NCBI RefSeq assembly: GCF_016650815.1
Contig: NZ_JAEKEZ010000006.1
Coordinates: 255,501 to 319,500, forward strand
Source: Pseudomonas sp. TH31
Lineage (GTDB): Bacteria > Pseudomonadota > Gammaproteobacteria > Pseudomonadales > Pseudomonadaceae
Length of the DNA stretch: 64,000 bases
Reading direction: 5' to 3'
Shown: in pieces, positions 39,322 through 48,213 of the stretch
Layout: every line of letters begins with the position of its first letter
Position numbering within the stretch: the first letter of the stretch is position 1
Notes under the pieces: model-generated
Databases searched by the model: none
Told to the model about the DNA's origin: nothing
What the model saw: only the letters and a program-made list of their open reading frames with translations
Made by a program: the position numbers and the translations under genes

Positions 39322-39989
39322 ACGCCGGCCTCCCCGTCACCGATCAATCGGCCGCGCTGCAAGGTCAGCATGCGATGGCGCATACGGGCGATCAGTGCCA
39401 GGTCGTGACTGGCGATGAGTACGCTGGTACCCAAGCGGTTGATGTCTTCGAACACACCCATGATCTCGGCCGCCAGACGCGGATCGAGGTTACCGGTCGG
39501 TTCGTCCGCCAGCAGCAAGGCCGGACGGTGGACGATGGCGCGGGCGATGCCGACGCGCTGTTGTTGACCGGTGGACAGGTCGCCGGGGTACAGATCGGTC
39601 TTGTCCGAGAGCGCCACGCGCTCCAGGGCCGAGTCGACACGCTTGGCGATCTCGGGCTTGGACAGGCCGAGGATCTGCAACGGCAGCGCGATGTTGTTGA
39701 ACACCGTGCGATCGAACAGCAGTTGGTGGTTCTGGAACACCACGCCGATCTGCCGCCGCAGGTACGGAATCTGTGCGTTGCTGATGGTGCCCAGGTCCTG
39801 TCCGGCCAGCAGCAATTTGCCGGTGGTCGGACGCTCCATGGCCAGCAACAGCCGCAGCAAGGTGCTTTTACCGGCGCCGGAATGGCCGGTCACAAACAAG
39901 AATTCGCCCCGACGGACTCGAAAGCTCAGCTCATGCAAGCCGACGTGACCATTCGGGTAGCGTTTACCGACCTGTTCGAAACGAATCAT
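39318..39989 (-). CDS. ftsE: Cell division ATP-binding protein FtsE
   Basis: FtsE (223 aa) is the ABC-type ATPase that, with FtsX, links the divisome to peptidoglycan amidases. Walker A is GHSGAGKSTLLRLL near residue 36, the ABC signature is LSTGQQQRVGIARAI, and Walker B is LLLADEPTGNLD. It overlaps ftsY upstream and ftsX downstream by 4 bp each. Confidence 0.97.
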   Translation of the reverse strand: MIRFEQVGKRYPNGHVGLHELSFRVRRGEFLFVTGHSGAGKSTLLRLLLAMERPTTGKLLLAGQDLGTISNAQIPYLRRQIGVVFQNHQLLFDRTVFNNIALPLQILGLSKPEIAKRVDSALERVALSDKTDLYPGDLSTGQQQRVGIARAIVHRPALLLADEPTGNLDPRLAAEIMGVFEDINRLGTSVLIASHDLALIARMRHRMLTLQRGRLIGDGEAGV

Positions 39990-41509
39990 GAACGCTCCCG
40001 CTCGGCAAACAATGCCTGGACAAAGGGTTCTGCTTCAAAAGTACGCAAGTCGTCGATGCCTTCACCGACGCCGATGTAGCGAATCGGCAGGCCAAACTGC
40101 TTGGCCAGGGCGAAAATCACCCCGCCCTTGGCGGTGCCGTCGAGCTTGGTCAGCGCCAGGCCCGTCAACTGCACGGTCTGGTTGAATTGCTTGGCCTGGT
40201 TGATGGCGTTCTGACCGGTACCGGCGTCGAGCACCAACAGCACTTCGTGCGGCGCGTCGGCGTCAAGTTTGCCGATCACCCGACGAACCTTCTTCAGTTC
40301 TTCCATCAGGTTGTCTTTGGTGTGCAGGCGACCGGCGGTGTCGGCGATCAGCACGTCGATGCCCCGGGCCTTGGCGGCCTGCACGGCGTCGAAGATCACC
40401 GAAGCCGAATCGGCGCCCGTGTGCTGGGCGATCACCGGGATCTTGTTGCGCTCACCCCAGACCTGCAATTGCTCCACCGCAGCGGCGCGGAAGGTGTCAC
40501 CGGCGGCGAGCATGACTTTCTTGCCCTCCAGCTGGAGCTTCTTCGCCAGTTTGCCGATGGTGGTGGTTTTGCCGGCGCCGTTGACGCCGACCACCAGAAT
40601 CACGAACGGCTTGGTCTGCGAGGTGATTTTCAGTGGCTGCTCGACAGGCTTGAGCATCGCTGCCAGTTCCGCTTGCAGGGATTTGTACAGCGCATCGGCA
40701 TCGGCCAGCTCCTTGCGCGCGACTTTCTGGGTCAGGCGCTGAATGATCACCGACGTCGCTTCGACGCCAACGTCAGCCGTCAGCAGACGGGTTTCGATGT
40801 CTTCGAGCAACTCGTCATCGATGATCTTCTTGCCCAGGAACAGGCTGGCCATGCCTTCGCCGATGCTGGCACTGGTCTTGGACAGGCCTTGCTTGAGGCG
40901 AGCGAAGAAACCGGCTTTGGTTTCTTCGGTGCGCGGCAGCTCGGCCGGAGTTTCAACGATGGCCACGGGCGCCGCGGCAACCGGCGCGATAACCGGCACA
41001 GGCGCGGGCTCTGGTGCTTGAACAATCGGGACAACCGGGGCAACGAATGCTGGCGCTACAGGCGCAGGAATTACCGGCTCGGGCTCGGCCACAACCACTG
41101 GCACAACAACCTCAACCACTGGCACATGAACCGGCGCAGGGGTAAACGCAATCGGGGATGGAATGGGCGGCGCGACGTGAGGCGCCTGCTCGTCTTCGAC
41201 CAACGCCACCGGCTCTTCCGCTACCGGCAGGGTCAGCCAGGGCGCAGCGGCCGGCGTCACTGGCAACTCGGCCACGACTTCGACTTGGGGTTCCGGTTCA
41301 GGCTCGGCAACCGGTTGCAACACCGGCTCGGCAATCGCCAGGACAATCGGCGCCGGCTCTTCTTCTATTACCGGCTCAGGAATTGGCTCAGGCAGTGGCT
41401 GTGGCTGTTCGACGACGGGTTCCTGCGGCTTTTTGCGCAGCCATCCGAACAGGCTTTTCTTCTCGCCAGCCGCAGCTGGGGTCTTCTTGTCGTCGTTGGA
41501 ACCAAACAT
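39986..41509 (-). CDS. ftsY: Signal recognition particle receptor FtsY
   Basis: FtsY (507 aa) receives ribosome-SRP complexes at the inner membrane. The C-terminal NG domain is complete: G1 [15 protein letters not shown] near residue 306, G3 DTAGRLHTK and G4 [10 protein letters not shown]. The N-terminal half, residues 20-200, is a long acidic, Pro/Val/Glu-rich A domain of low complexity ([27 protein letters not shown]). Such A domains vary in length between pseudomonads. It heads the ftsY-ftsE-ftsX operon. Confidence 0.96.
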   Translation of the reverse strand: MFGSNDDKKTPAAAGEKKSLFGWLRKKPQEPVVEQPQPLPEPIPEPVIEEEPAPIVLAIAEPVLQPVAEPEPEPQVEVVAELPVTPAAAPWLTLPVAEEPVALVEDEQAPHVAPPIPSPIAFTPAPVHVPVVEVVVPVVVAEPEPVIPAPVAPAFVAPVVPIVQAPEPAPVPVIAPVAAAPVAIVETPAELPRTEETKAGFFARLKQGLSKTSASIGEGMASLFLGKKIIDDELLEDIETRLLTADVGVEATSVIIQRLTQKVARKELADADALYKSLQAELAAMLKPVEQPLKITSQTKPFVILVVGVNGAGKTTTIGKLAKKLQLEGKKVMLAAGDTFRAAAVEQLQVWGERNKIPVIAQHTGADSASVIFDAVQAAKARGIDVLIADTAGRLHTKDNLMEELKKVRRVIGKLDADAPHEVLLVLDAGTGQNAINQAKQFNQTVQLTGLALTKLDGTAKGGVIFALAKQFGLPIRYIGVGEGIDDLRTFEAEPFVQALFAERERS

Positions 41510-41853
41510 GGAGGACGGCTATCTCACGGTAGCGACGCGCCAAAGGGCGCCCCGGCAAATAAATATTCGATGCAGAACAGACTGCGATTCATCCAGCTTG
41601 TTCACGCGCAACTATTTGTCGAGGCACCCACGGCACCTCAAAGGTCGACTAATACGAAGGACTGGACCGGCATCGTCGGCGAAAACGCAGAGTTTAGCTG
41701 ACAAACTGAAAGCTTCTGCCGAGAACCCATACAACCTGCAGGCCGATTAATGGCCTGATAGGCGTGGCCGCCAGTAAAACGGATCAGTATCCTAGCACCT
41801 CCTCGCCCGCCTAGGCTAAGACCAAGCGGGCAGCTCAACAGGTTTAAAAACGT
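41510..41853. other. Divergent intergenic region ftsY / M16 peptidase
   Basis: No gene is supported in these 344 bp. The region must hold the promoters of ftsY (leftward) and the M16 operon (rightward). A short palindrome GGCCGATTAATGGCC lies near 41741. It contains no REP element, in contrast to most gaps of this size in the window. Confidence 0.5.
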
Positions 41854-43209
41854 ATGAATGCTCTAGCCCGCCGCGCCGCAGGCCTACTGCTCAGCACAGT
41901 TTGTCTGCCCCTCTCGGCCCTGGCTGCCGATCCACAACCCACCCACGAATTCACCCTCGACAACGGCTTGAAGGTCGTCGTGCGCGAAGACCATCGTGCG
42001 CCGGTGGTGGTTTCCCAGATCTGGTACAAGGTCGGCTCAAGCTACGAGACGCCAGGGCAGACCGGTTTGTCCCACGCCCTGGAACACATGATGTTCAAGG
42101 GCAGCGAGAAGGTTGGCCCCGGCGAAGCGTCGCTGATCCTGCGCGACCTCGGCGCCGAAGAGAACGCTTTCACCAGCGACGACTTCACCGCGTACTACCA
42201 AGTGCTGGCCCGTGATCGCCTGGGCGTGGCCTTCGAGCTGGAAGCCGACCGCATGGCCAACCTGCGCCTGCCGGCCGACGAGTTCAGCCGCGAGATCGAG
42301 GTTATTAAAGAAGAACGTCGCCTGCGCACTGACGACAAGCCAATGTCCAAGGCCTACGAACGCTTCAAGGCCATGGCCTACCCGGCCAGCGGCTATCACA
42401 CGCCGACCATCGGCTGGATGGCTGACCTCGACCGCATGAAGGTCGAGGAACTGCGCCACTGGTACAAGTCCTGGTACGTGCCGAACAACGCCACCCTGGT
42501 GGTGGTCGGCGACGTGACCCCGGATGAAGTCAAAGCCTTGGCCCAGCGTTACTTCGGCCCGATCGCCAAGCGCGACGTACCGCCAGCGAAAATCCCGCTG
42601 GAACTGGCCGAGCCCGGCGAACGGCAGATCACCCTGCACGTGCAAACCGAACTGCCGGCCCTGATGCTGGCCTTCAACGTGCCCAGCATCGCCACCGCCG
42701 AAGACAAGCGCTCGGTGAATGCCTTGCGCCTGATCTCGGCCCTGCTCGACGGCGGCTACAGCGGACGTATCCCGACGCAACTGGAACGCGGCGAAGAGCT
42801 GGTGTCCGGCGGCTCGTCGAGCTATGACGCCTACACCCGTGGCGACAGCCTGTTCACCCTGTCGGCCAGCCCGAACACCCAGAAAAACAAAACCATGGCC
42901 CAGGCTGAGGCCGGTCTGTGGAAGCTGCTCGAACAGCTGAAAACCACCGCGCCATCGGCGCAAGAGCTGGAGCGCGTGCGGGCGCAGGTCATTGCCGGCC
43001 TGGTCTACGAACGTGACTCGATCACCAGCCAGGCCACCTCGATCGGCCAACTGGAAACCGTCGGTCTGTCGTGGAAGCTGATGGACACCGAACTCGCCGA
43101 TCTGGAAAGCGTCACCCCCGAAGACATCCAGAAAGCCGCCAAGCTGTATTTCACCCGCGAACGTCTCAGCGTCGCCCATGTACTTCCACTGGAGACGACT
43201 CATGAGTGA
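41854..43209 (+). CDS. M16 family zinc peptidase, catalytic member
   Basis: This 451-residue secreted pitrilysin-type protease has a signal peptide (about residues 1-24, ending LSALAA) and the inverted zinc motif HxxEH in TGLSHALEHMMFKGS near residue 72, with the distal Glu in the EENAFTSDDFTAYY region. It is expected to act in the periplasm. Its gene overlaps the next M16 gene by 8 bp, and the two products probably form a heterodimer, with this one carrying the active site. Substrates are unknown. Confidence 0.92.
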   Translation: MNALARRAAGLLLSTVCLPLSALAADPQPTHEFTLDNGLKVVVREDHRAPVVVSQIWYKVGSSYETPGQTGLSHALEHMMFKGSEKVGPGEASLILRDLGAEENAFTSDDFTAYYQVLARDRLGVAFELEADRMANLRLPADEFSREIEVIKEERRLRTDDKPMSKAYERFKAMAYPASGYHTPTIGWMADLDRMKVEELRHWYKSWYVPNNATLVVVGDVTPDEVKALAQRYFGPIAKRDVPPAKIPLELAEPGERQITLHVQTELPALMLAFNVPSIATAEDKRSVNALRLISALLDGGYSGRIPTQLERGEELVSGGSSSYDAYTRGDSLFTLSASPNTQKNKTMAQAEAGLWKLLEQLKTTAPSAQELERVRAQVIAGLVYERDSITSQATSIGQLETVGLSWKLMDTELADLESVTPEDIQKAAKLYFTRERLSVAHVLPLETTHE

Positions 43210-44691
43210 GCGTAAAAAACCGCGCCTGGCCCTGATTGGCCTGATCGCTGTCGCCCTGATCGGCTCGGCCGCTTTCTACCTGTCCAAAACCGATGAATCC
43301 AAGGCCAGCGAAGCCCTCGATAAAGCCAAGACCAGCCAGAAGCTGCAATCTCTGGCCGAACTCGACGGCAAGGCGCCGGGCCATCGCAACATGAACGTAC
43401 AGTCCTGGACCACCGCCGAAGGCGCCAAGGTATTGTTCGTCGAAGCCCGGAGCTGCCGATGTTCGACATGCGCCTGATCTTTGCCGCCGGCAGCAGCCAG
43501 GACGGCAATGCGCCCGGCCTCGCCCTGCTGACCAATGCCATGCTCAACGAAGGCGTGGCCGGTAAAGACGTCGGCGCCATCGCCCAGGGCTTTGAAGGCT
43601 TGGGTGCAGACTTCGGCAACGGTGCTTACAAAGACATGGCGATTGCGTCGCTGCGCAGTCTGAGTGCTGCGGACAAACGCGAGCCGGCCTTGAAGCTGTT
43701 CTCTGAAGTCATCGGCCAACCGACCTTCCCTGCCGACTCGTTCGCGCGCATCAAGAACCAGTTGCTTGCCGGCTTCGACTACCAGAAGCAGAACCCCGGC
43801 AAACTGGCGGGCCTGGAGTTGATGAAGCGTCTCTACGGCGATCACCCTTACGCCAGCTCCAGCGACGGCACGGCGAAAACCGTCCCGGCGATCACCCTGG
43901 CGCAGTTGCGGGCCTTCCATGAAAAAGCCTACGCCGCTGGCAACGTGGTGATTGCGCTGGTCGGTGACCTGTCCCGCGCTGAAGCCGAGGCGATTGCCGC
44001 ACAAGTCTCCAGCGCCCTGCCAAAAGGCCCGGCCCTGGCGAAGATTGCGCAGCCGACCGAACCGAAGGCCAGCCTCACCCACATCGAATTCCCGTCCAAA
44101 CAAACCAACCTGATGCTCGCGCAACTGGGTATCGACCGTGACGACCCGGACTACGCAGCACTGTCCATGGGCAACCAGATCCTTGGCGGCGGTGGTTTCG
44201 GCACGCGGTTGATGAGCGAAGTGCGCGAGAAGCGTGGCCTGACTTATGGCGTGTCCTCGGGCTTCACCCCGATGCAGGCTCGCGGCCCGTTCATGATCAA
44301 CCTGCAAACCCGCGCCGAAATGAGCGAAGGCACCCTGAAACTGGTGCAGGACGTACTCGCCGACTACCTTAAAACCGGTCCGACCCAGAAAGAACTCGAC
44401 GACGCCAAGCGTGAACTGGCCGGCAGTTTCCCTCTGTCGACCGCCAGCAATGCCGATATCGTCGGCCAACTCGGCGCCATGGGCTTCTACAACTTGCCGC
44501 TGAGCTATCTCGAAGACTTCATGCAGCAGTCCCAGAGCCTGACCGTCGAGCAGGTCAAAACCGCACTGAACAAACACTTGAGCACGGACAAAATGGTCAT
44601 CGTCACCGCTGGCCCGACCGTGCCACAAAAGCCGTTACCGGCCCCATCTGATAAACCCACCGAGCAGCCGCTCGGGGTTCCGGAGCATTAA
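43202..44691 (+). CDS. M16 family peptidase-like protein, non-catalytic partner, frameshifted
   Basis: The N-terminal part has a membrane anchor or signal segment (residues 10-28, LALIGLIAVALIGSAAFYL). The main part (MFDMRLIFAAGSSQDGN...) is in another frame, joining near 43446-43450; adding one G (CCCGGG for CCCGG) gives a 496-residue protein reading VEARELPMFDMR across the join. It lacks an HxxEH zinc motif but keeps the R/Y pair region GTRLMSEVREKRGLTYGV that M16 partners contribute to substrate binding. The stop overlaps the rsmD start by one base. Confidence 0.87.
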
Positions 44692-45308
44692 TGGCCAGTC
44701 CATCGCGTCCTAAAAAACCTGTTCACAACGTGCATAACGGCGTGAACCAACTGCGCATCATCGGCGGTGAATGGGGCAGCCGAAAGCTGAGCTTCCCCGA
44801 TGCGCCTGGCTTGCGCCCGACGCCGGACCGGGTGCGTGAAACCCTGTTCAACTGGCTGGCGCCGTATGTCGCCGGGGCCAAGGTGCTGGACCCGTTTGCC
44901 GGCAGCGGCGCGCTGTTCCTTGAAGCCCTGTCCCGTGGCGCTGCCATGGGCCAGGCGCTGGACGCCAGCAACATCGCGGTCTCCAGCATCAAGGAACACT
45001 TGGGCACCCTGCGTTGCACCACCGGCCAGGTCCAGACCGCCGACGCCTTGCGCTATCTGGAAACCCAGACCGCAACCGCGTACGACGTGGTGTTCCTCGA
45101 CCCGCCGTTCAACCAGAACCTGTTGCCGGGCGTTTGCGCCTTGCTCGAAGAGCGTCAGTGGCTGGCCGACGAGGCGTGGGTCTACACCGAAAGCGAAAAC
45201 GCGCCGTCATCGCTCGGTTTGCCGGGCAACTGGCGCCTGCACCGCGAGCAGAAATCCGGGCGGGTTTACTATGCGCTGTGGCAACGTATGGCAGTGATCG
45301 CTGGCTAA
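44691..45308 (+). CDS. rsmD: 16S rRNA (guanine(966)-N2)-methyltransferase
   Basis: RsmD (205 aa) methylates G966 of 16S rRNA. The SAM motif VLDPFAGSGALFLEALSRG lies near residue 64 and the catalytic DPPF motif (FLDPPFNQNLL) near residue 138. It overlaps the preceding M16 gene by one base, so it is translated from the same message. Length is typical. Confidence 0.95.
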   Translation: MASPSRPKKPVHNVHNGVNQLRIIGGEWGSRKLSFPDAPGLRPTPDRVRETLFNWLAPYVAGAKVLDPFAGSGALFLEALSRGAAMGQALDASNIAVSSIKEHLGTLRCTTGQVQTADALRYLETQTATAYDVVFLDPPFNQNLLPGVCALLEERQWLADEAWVYTESENAPSSLGLPGNWRLHREQKSGRVYYALWQRMAVIAG

Positions 45309-45320
45309 TCGACTAGCCTG

Positions 45321-45346
45321 AAAAAGGTGCGCACCCGTTGCGCACC
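45321..45346 (-). terminator. Hairpin with T-run on the minus strand
   Basis: GGTGCGCA (45326-45333) and TGCGCACC (45339-45346) form a perfect 8-bp stem with a 5-base loop; the five A residues before it become a T-run on the minus strand. This is terminator-like only for leftward transcription, yet no minus-strand gene lies to its right nearby. It could instead act as a 5'-leader hairpin of the hydrolase gene or stop antisense reads. Confidence 0.4.
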
Positions 45347-45364
45347 GCTGCATCGAGAGCAATC

Positions 45365-46362
45365 GTGGCCCTTGCACCCAATCGCTTCACCCCGGCCTTC
45401 GGCCTCAGTAACCCGCACTTGCAAACCTTGTGGGGGCCGCTGTGGCGCAAAACCACGCATATCGAGCGCACACGCGAACGGCTTTGGCTCGAGGACGGCG
45501 ACTTCCTCGACCTCGACTGGCACGGCCCGCACACCGCCAACGCCCCCTGGTGCTGGTGTTGCACGGGCTGACCGGCTCGTCGAACTCGCCTTACGTGGCC
45601 GGCCTGCAAAAAGTCCTGGGAGATCAAGGTTGGGCCAGTGTTGCGCTGAACTGGCGCGGCTGCTCGGGCGAGCCAAATCTGTTGCCGCGCAGCTACCATT
45701 CCGGCGCCAGTGAAGACCTGGCCGAAGCCATCAAGCACCTGAAAGCCAAACGACCGCTCGCGCCGTTGTATGCCGTCGGCTATTCCCTGGGCGGCAATGT
45801 GTTGCTCAAACACTTGGGCGAGACCGGCAGTGACAGTGGCGTGCTCGGCGCCGTGGCGGTGTCGGTGCCGTTTCGCCTCGATCAGTGCGCCGACAGGATC
45901 GGCCAGGGATTTTCCAAGGTCTACCAGGCGCACTTCATGCGCGAGATGCTGGCCTACATCAAGAACAAGCAGCGCCAGTTCCAGCACGACGGACGCCATG
46001 AGGGCCTGGCTGAATTGGCCGCGCTGGGTTCGCTGAAAAACCTGCGCACCTTCTGGGATTTCGATGGCCGGGTCACCGCGCCGCTGAATGGTTTCGCGAA
46101 CGCCGAGGATTACTATCGCCGCGCCTCGAGTCGCTATTTCCTCGGCGAAATCCGCACGCCAACCCTGATCATCCAGGCCGCTGACGACCCGTTCGTCTTC
46201 CCTCACAGCCTGCCCGAAGCCAGCGAGTTGTCCGCCTGCACCCAATTCGAGTTACAGGCCAAGGGCGGGCATGTCGGCTTCGTCGACGGTTCATTCCGGT
46301 ATCCGGGTTACTACCTGGAGCGGCGCATTCCCCAATGGCTGACCGCTGCGGGTCGTGAGTAA
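45365..46362 (+). CDS. YheT-type alpha/beta hydrolase, frameshifted
   Basis: A hydrolase of the YheT family (function not firmly known, esterase-like). The N-terminal FGLSNPHLQTLWGPLWR motif near residue 10 is diagnostic. It joins to VLVLHGLTGSSNSPYVAGL in another frame at the C-run 45543-45547, where one extra C restores about 332 residues. The catalytic Ser lies in GYSLGGNVLL, and the His near the C-terminus in KGGHVGFVDG. I use GTG at 45365 as start; a TTG nine codons earlier lies in a hairpin. Confidence 0.85.
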
Positions 46363-46366
46363 CGCC

Positions 46367-46496
46367 ATGGACAACGATCAGGGCGAGTCGATTCGGTTCT
46401 GGCAAACGGCGCCACTGGCCGGGGTCGAACTGTTGTCCGCACGCTACATCGAACACCGCTTCGCGCCCCATGTGCATGACGGTTATGTGATCGGAC
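46367..46496 (+). pseudogene. N-terminal remnant of an AraC-type regulator, truncated at a REP fragment
   Basis: Starting 4 bp after the hydrolase, an ATG opens MDNDQGESIRFWQTAPLAG, which continues through HRFAPHVHDGYVIG, the usual start of an AraC-family cupin sensor domain. After about 43 residues it runs into the REP core CGGACGATCTTTTGATCTT at 46492-46510, and the frame then only reads antisense to sseA. The rest of the regulator, including its DNA-binding domain, is missing. I infer a deletion with one end in a REP element. The family call rests on a short stretch. Confidence 0.65.
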
Positions 46497-46509
46497 GATC
46501 TTTTGATCT

Positions 46510-47363
46510 TTATTCGCCGGTCGCGACGCCTCGCGCCGGTTCATTGATCCACTCGCTCCACGACCCGGCATACAACGATCCCAACGGATAACCCGCCAGG
46601 CACAACGCAAACAGGTTGTGGCACGCCGTCACGCCAGAGCCGCAATACGCGACCAACTCCGTTGGCGGACGATCACCGAGCTTTCCGGCAAAGCGTTGCT
46701 TGAGTTGATCGGCCGGCAGGAAACGCCCATCACTGCCCAGGTTGTCGGTGAACGCGGCGCATTGCGCACCGGGGATATGCCCGGCAATCGGATCGATCGG
46801 CTCCACTTCACCCTTGAAGCGCGGCAAGCCCGGGCGTCGAGCAGGGTCAGCGATGGCTGGCCGAGACGCTGCTGGAGTTGATCAGCGCTGAGCAACAACG
46901 AAGCATCCGGCGCACCGCTGAAGGTGCCATGGATAACCGACGGTGCATCGAGACTCAACGGCAACCCGGCCGCATGCCAGGCCTTGAGCCCGCCATCGAG
47001 GATAAACACGCCGTCGCGCTTGCCCAGCCAGGCCAGCAACCACCAGGCCCGCGCCGCATAGGCACCGGGCCCGTCGTCGTACAGCACCACTTCGCTGTCG
47101 GCATTGATACCCCAGGCTTGCAGGCGTTCGATCAAATCTTCGGGCTCAGGCAGCGGATGGCGCCCGGTGACGCCCTTGATGATCGCCCCGCTGAGATCAC
47201 GCTCCAGATCGGCAAAAATCGACCCGGCGACATGCCCGTCCGCGTAGCTGCGCTGCCCGTAATCCGGGTCCTCGAGGGCAAAACGACAATCCAGAATCAC
47301 CAGCCCCGGCTGCTCCTTCTTCAGGTCCAACGCTTGCGGGCTGATCAGTTGCGCAATGGGCAT
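46510..47363 (-). CDS. sseA: Sulfurtransferase of the SseA/rhodanese family, frameshifted
   Basis: This two-domain rhodanese (3-mercaptopyruvate or thiosulfate sulfurtransferase) transfers sulfane sulfur. The first, non-catalytic domain is intact (LVILDCRFALEDPDYGQ). The second starts at LTLLDAR and continues in another frame as PRFKGEVEPIDPIAGHIPGA, joining near 46829-46834; one extra C on the plus strand gives 284 residues. The catalytic Cys loop is VAYCGSGVTACHN near residue 235. The stop codon touches the REP fragment that ends the AraC remnant, so the deletion breakpoint lies right beside this gene. Confidence 0.86.
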
Positions 47364-47378
47364 AACGGGCTCCTGTGA

Positions 47379-48067
47379 TTAACTCGGTATTTGATCCTGC
47401 GGCCCATCTTCCAGGGCTTGGGCCAGAGGCACGTAAAACTCCTCGAACAGTGCATTCACCTCAGCGCGAGACTGATCGGAGACAAAACCGGCTTCCAGCA
47501 CCAACACCTGATAAACCCCACGCTTAATCGCTTGTTCGCTCAAGTGATTGGAGTTTTCCCGCGTGGTGCACAGAAAACGCACCCAGGACGTGAGGATGAT
47601 CCAGGCATTGATGGTCAGGGATTCAATCTGCACCCGGTCCATGTTCAGGATGCCAGCCTCGACGAACCCTTTGTAGATGGCCGTGCCCTGAATCACGCAG
47701 CGCTGGGAAAAGCGCCGGTAACGGGCGGCCAGGTCAGGGTCGCTTTCGAGCAGGTGTTCGAGGTCACGGTGCAAAAACCGGTAGCGCCACATCGCCGACA
47801 GCAGTTCCTTGAGGTAGTAACGCTTGTCCTCAACCGTAGCGGCGCGGCCCTGGGGCGGGTGCAGGAAGCTGTCCACCAGGCTTTCGTACTCACTGAACAA
47901 CACGGCGATAATCGCCTGCTTGTTGGGGAAGTGGTAGTAAAGGTTGCCCGGGAAATTTCCATGTGGGCAGCAATGTGGTTGGTGCTGATGCTGCGCTCGC
48001 CCTGCTGATTGAACAGCTCCAGGCTGTTCTGCACGATGCGCTCGCTGGTTTTGATCCTTGGGGCCAT
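47379..48067 (-). CDS. laoR: TetR family regulator LaoR, frameshifted
   Basis: A TetR-type repressor of about 229 residues. The helix-turn-helix is in ERSISTNHIAAHMEISPGNLYYHF near residues 23-46 once the frames are joined at 47947-47952 by adding one G on the plus strand. The ligand domain (MLFSEYESLVDSFLHP...) follows. It is divergent from the aldehyde dehydrogenase, as laoR (PA0367) is from laoCBA in P. aeruginosa, where it represses long-chain alcohol oxidation. It ends 15 bp before sseA starts. The orthology is inferred from synteny and family. Confidence 0.82.
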
Positions 48068-48158
48068 GGCTTGAGCTTTAATTCAGAGTGCGGTGACGGG
48101 CATCTTACGACCTATCCGCGAACGGATAAAACAAAGCTGCGCCAGGATGTCATTTGAC

Positions 48159-48182
48159 TTTCTAGAGCACAAACTCTAAAAA
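48159..48182. promoter_or_regulatory. Candidate LaoR operator palindrome
   Basis: The sequence TTTCTAGAG-cacaaa-CTCTAAAAA has 9-bp half-sites that match in eight positions, with a 6-bp spacer, in the gap between divergent laoR and laoC. It lies 31 bp before the laoC start codon, a position suited to blocking transcription. TetR-family operators commonly look like this. Confidence 0.55.
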
Positions 48183-48213
48183 GCTCCTTATTACAATAAA
48201 TCCGGAGCCGACC

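Noticed and set aside
39322..39340. Alternative ftsX start at 39340 that avoids the frameshift
   Set aside because: The residues it adds do not resemble FtsX, it overlaps ftsE by 23 bp, and the ATG at 39321 gives the usual ATGA overlap.
43459..44691. Separate short M16 gene starting at MFDMRLIF
   Set aside because: The upstream frame ends one base out of register with the conserved continuation; a joined, frameshifted gene explains both parts.
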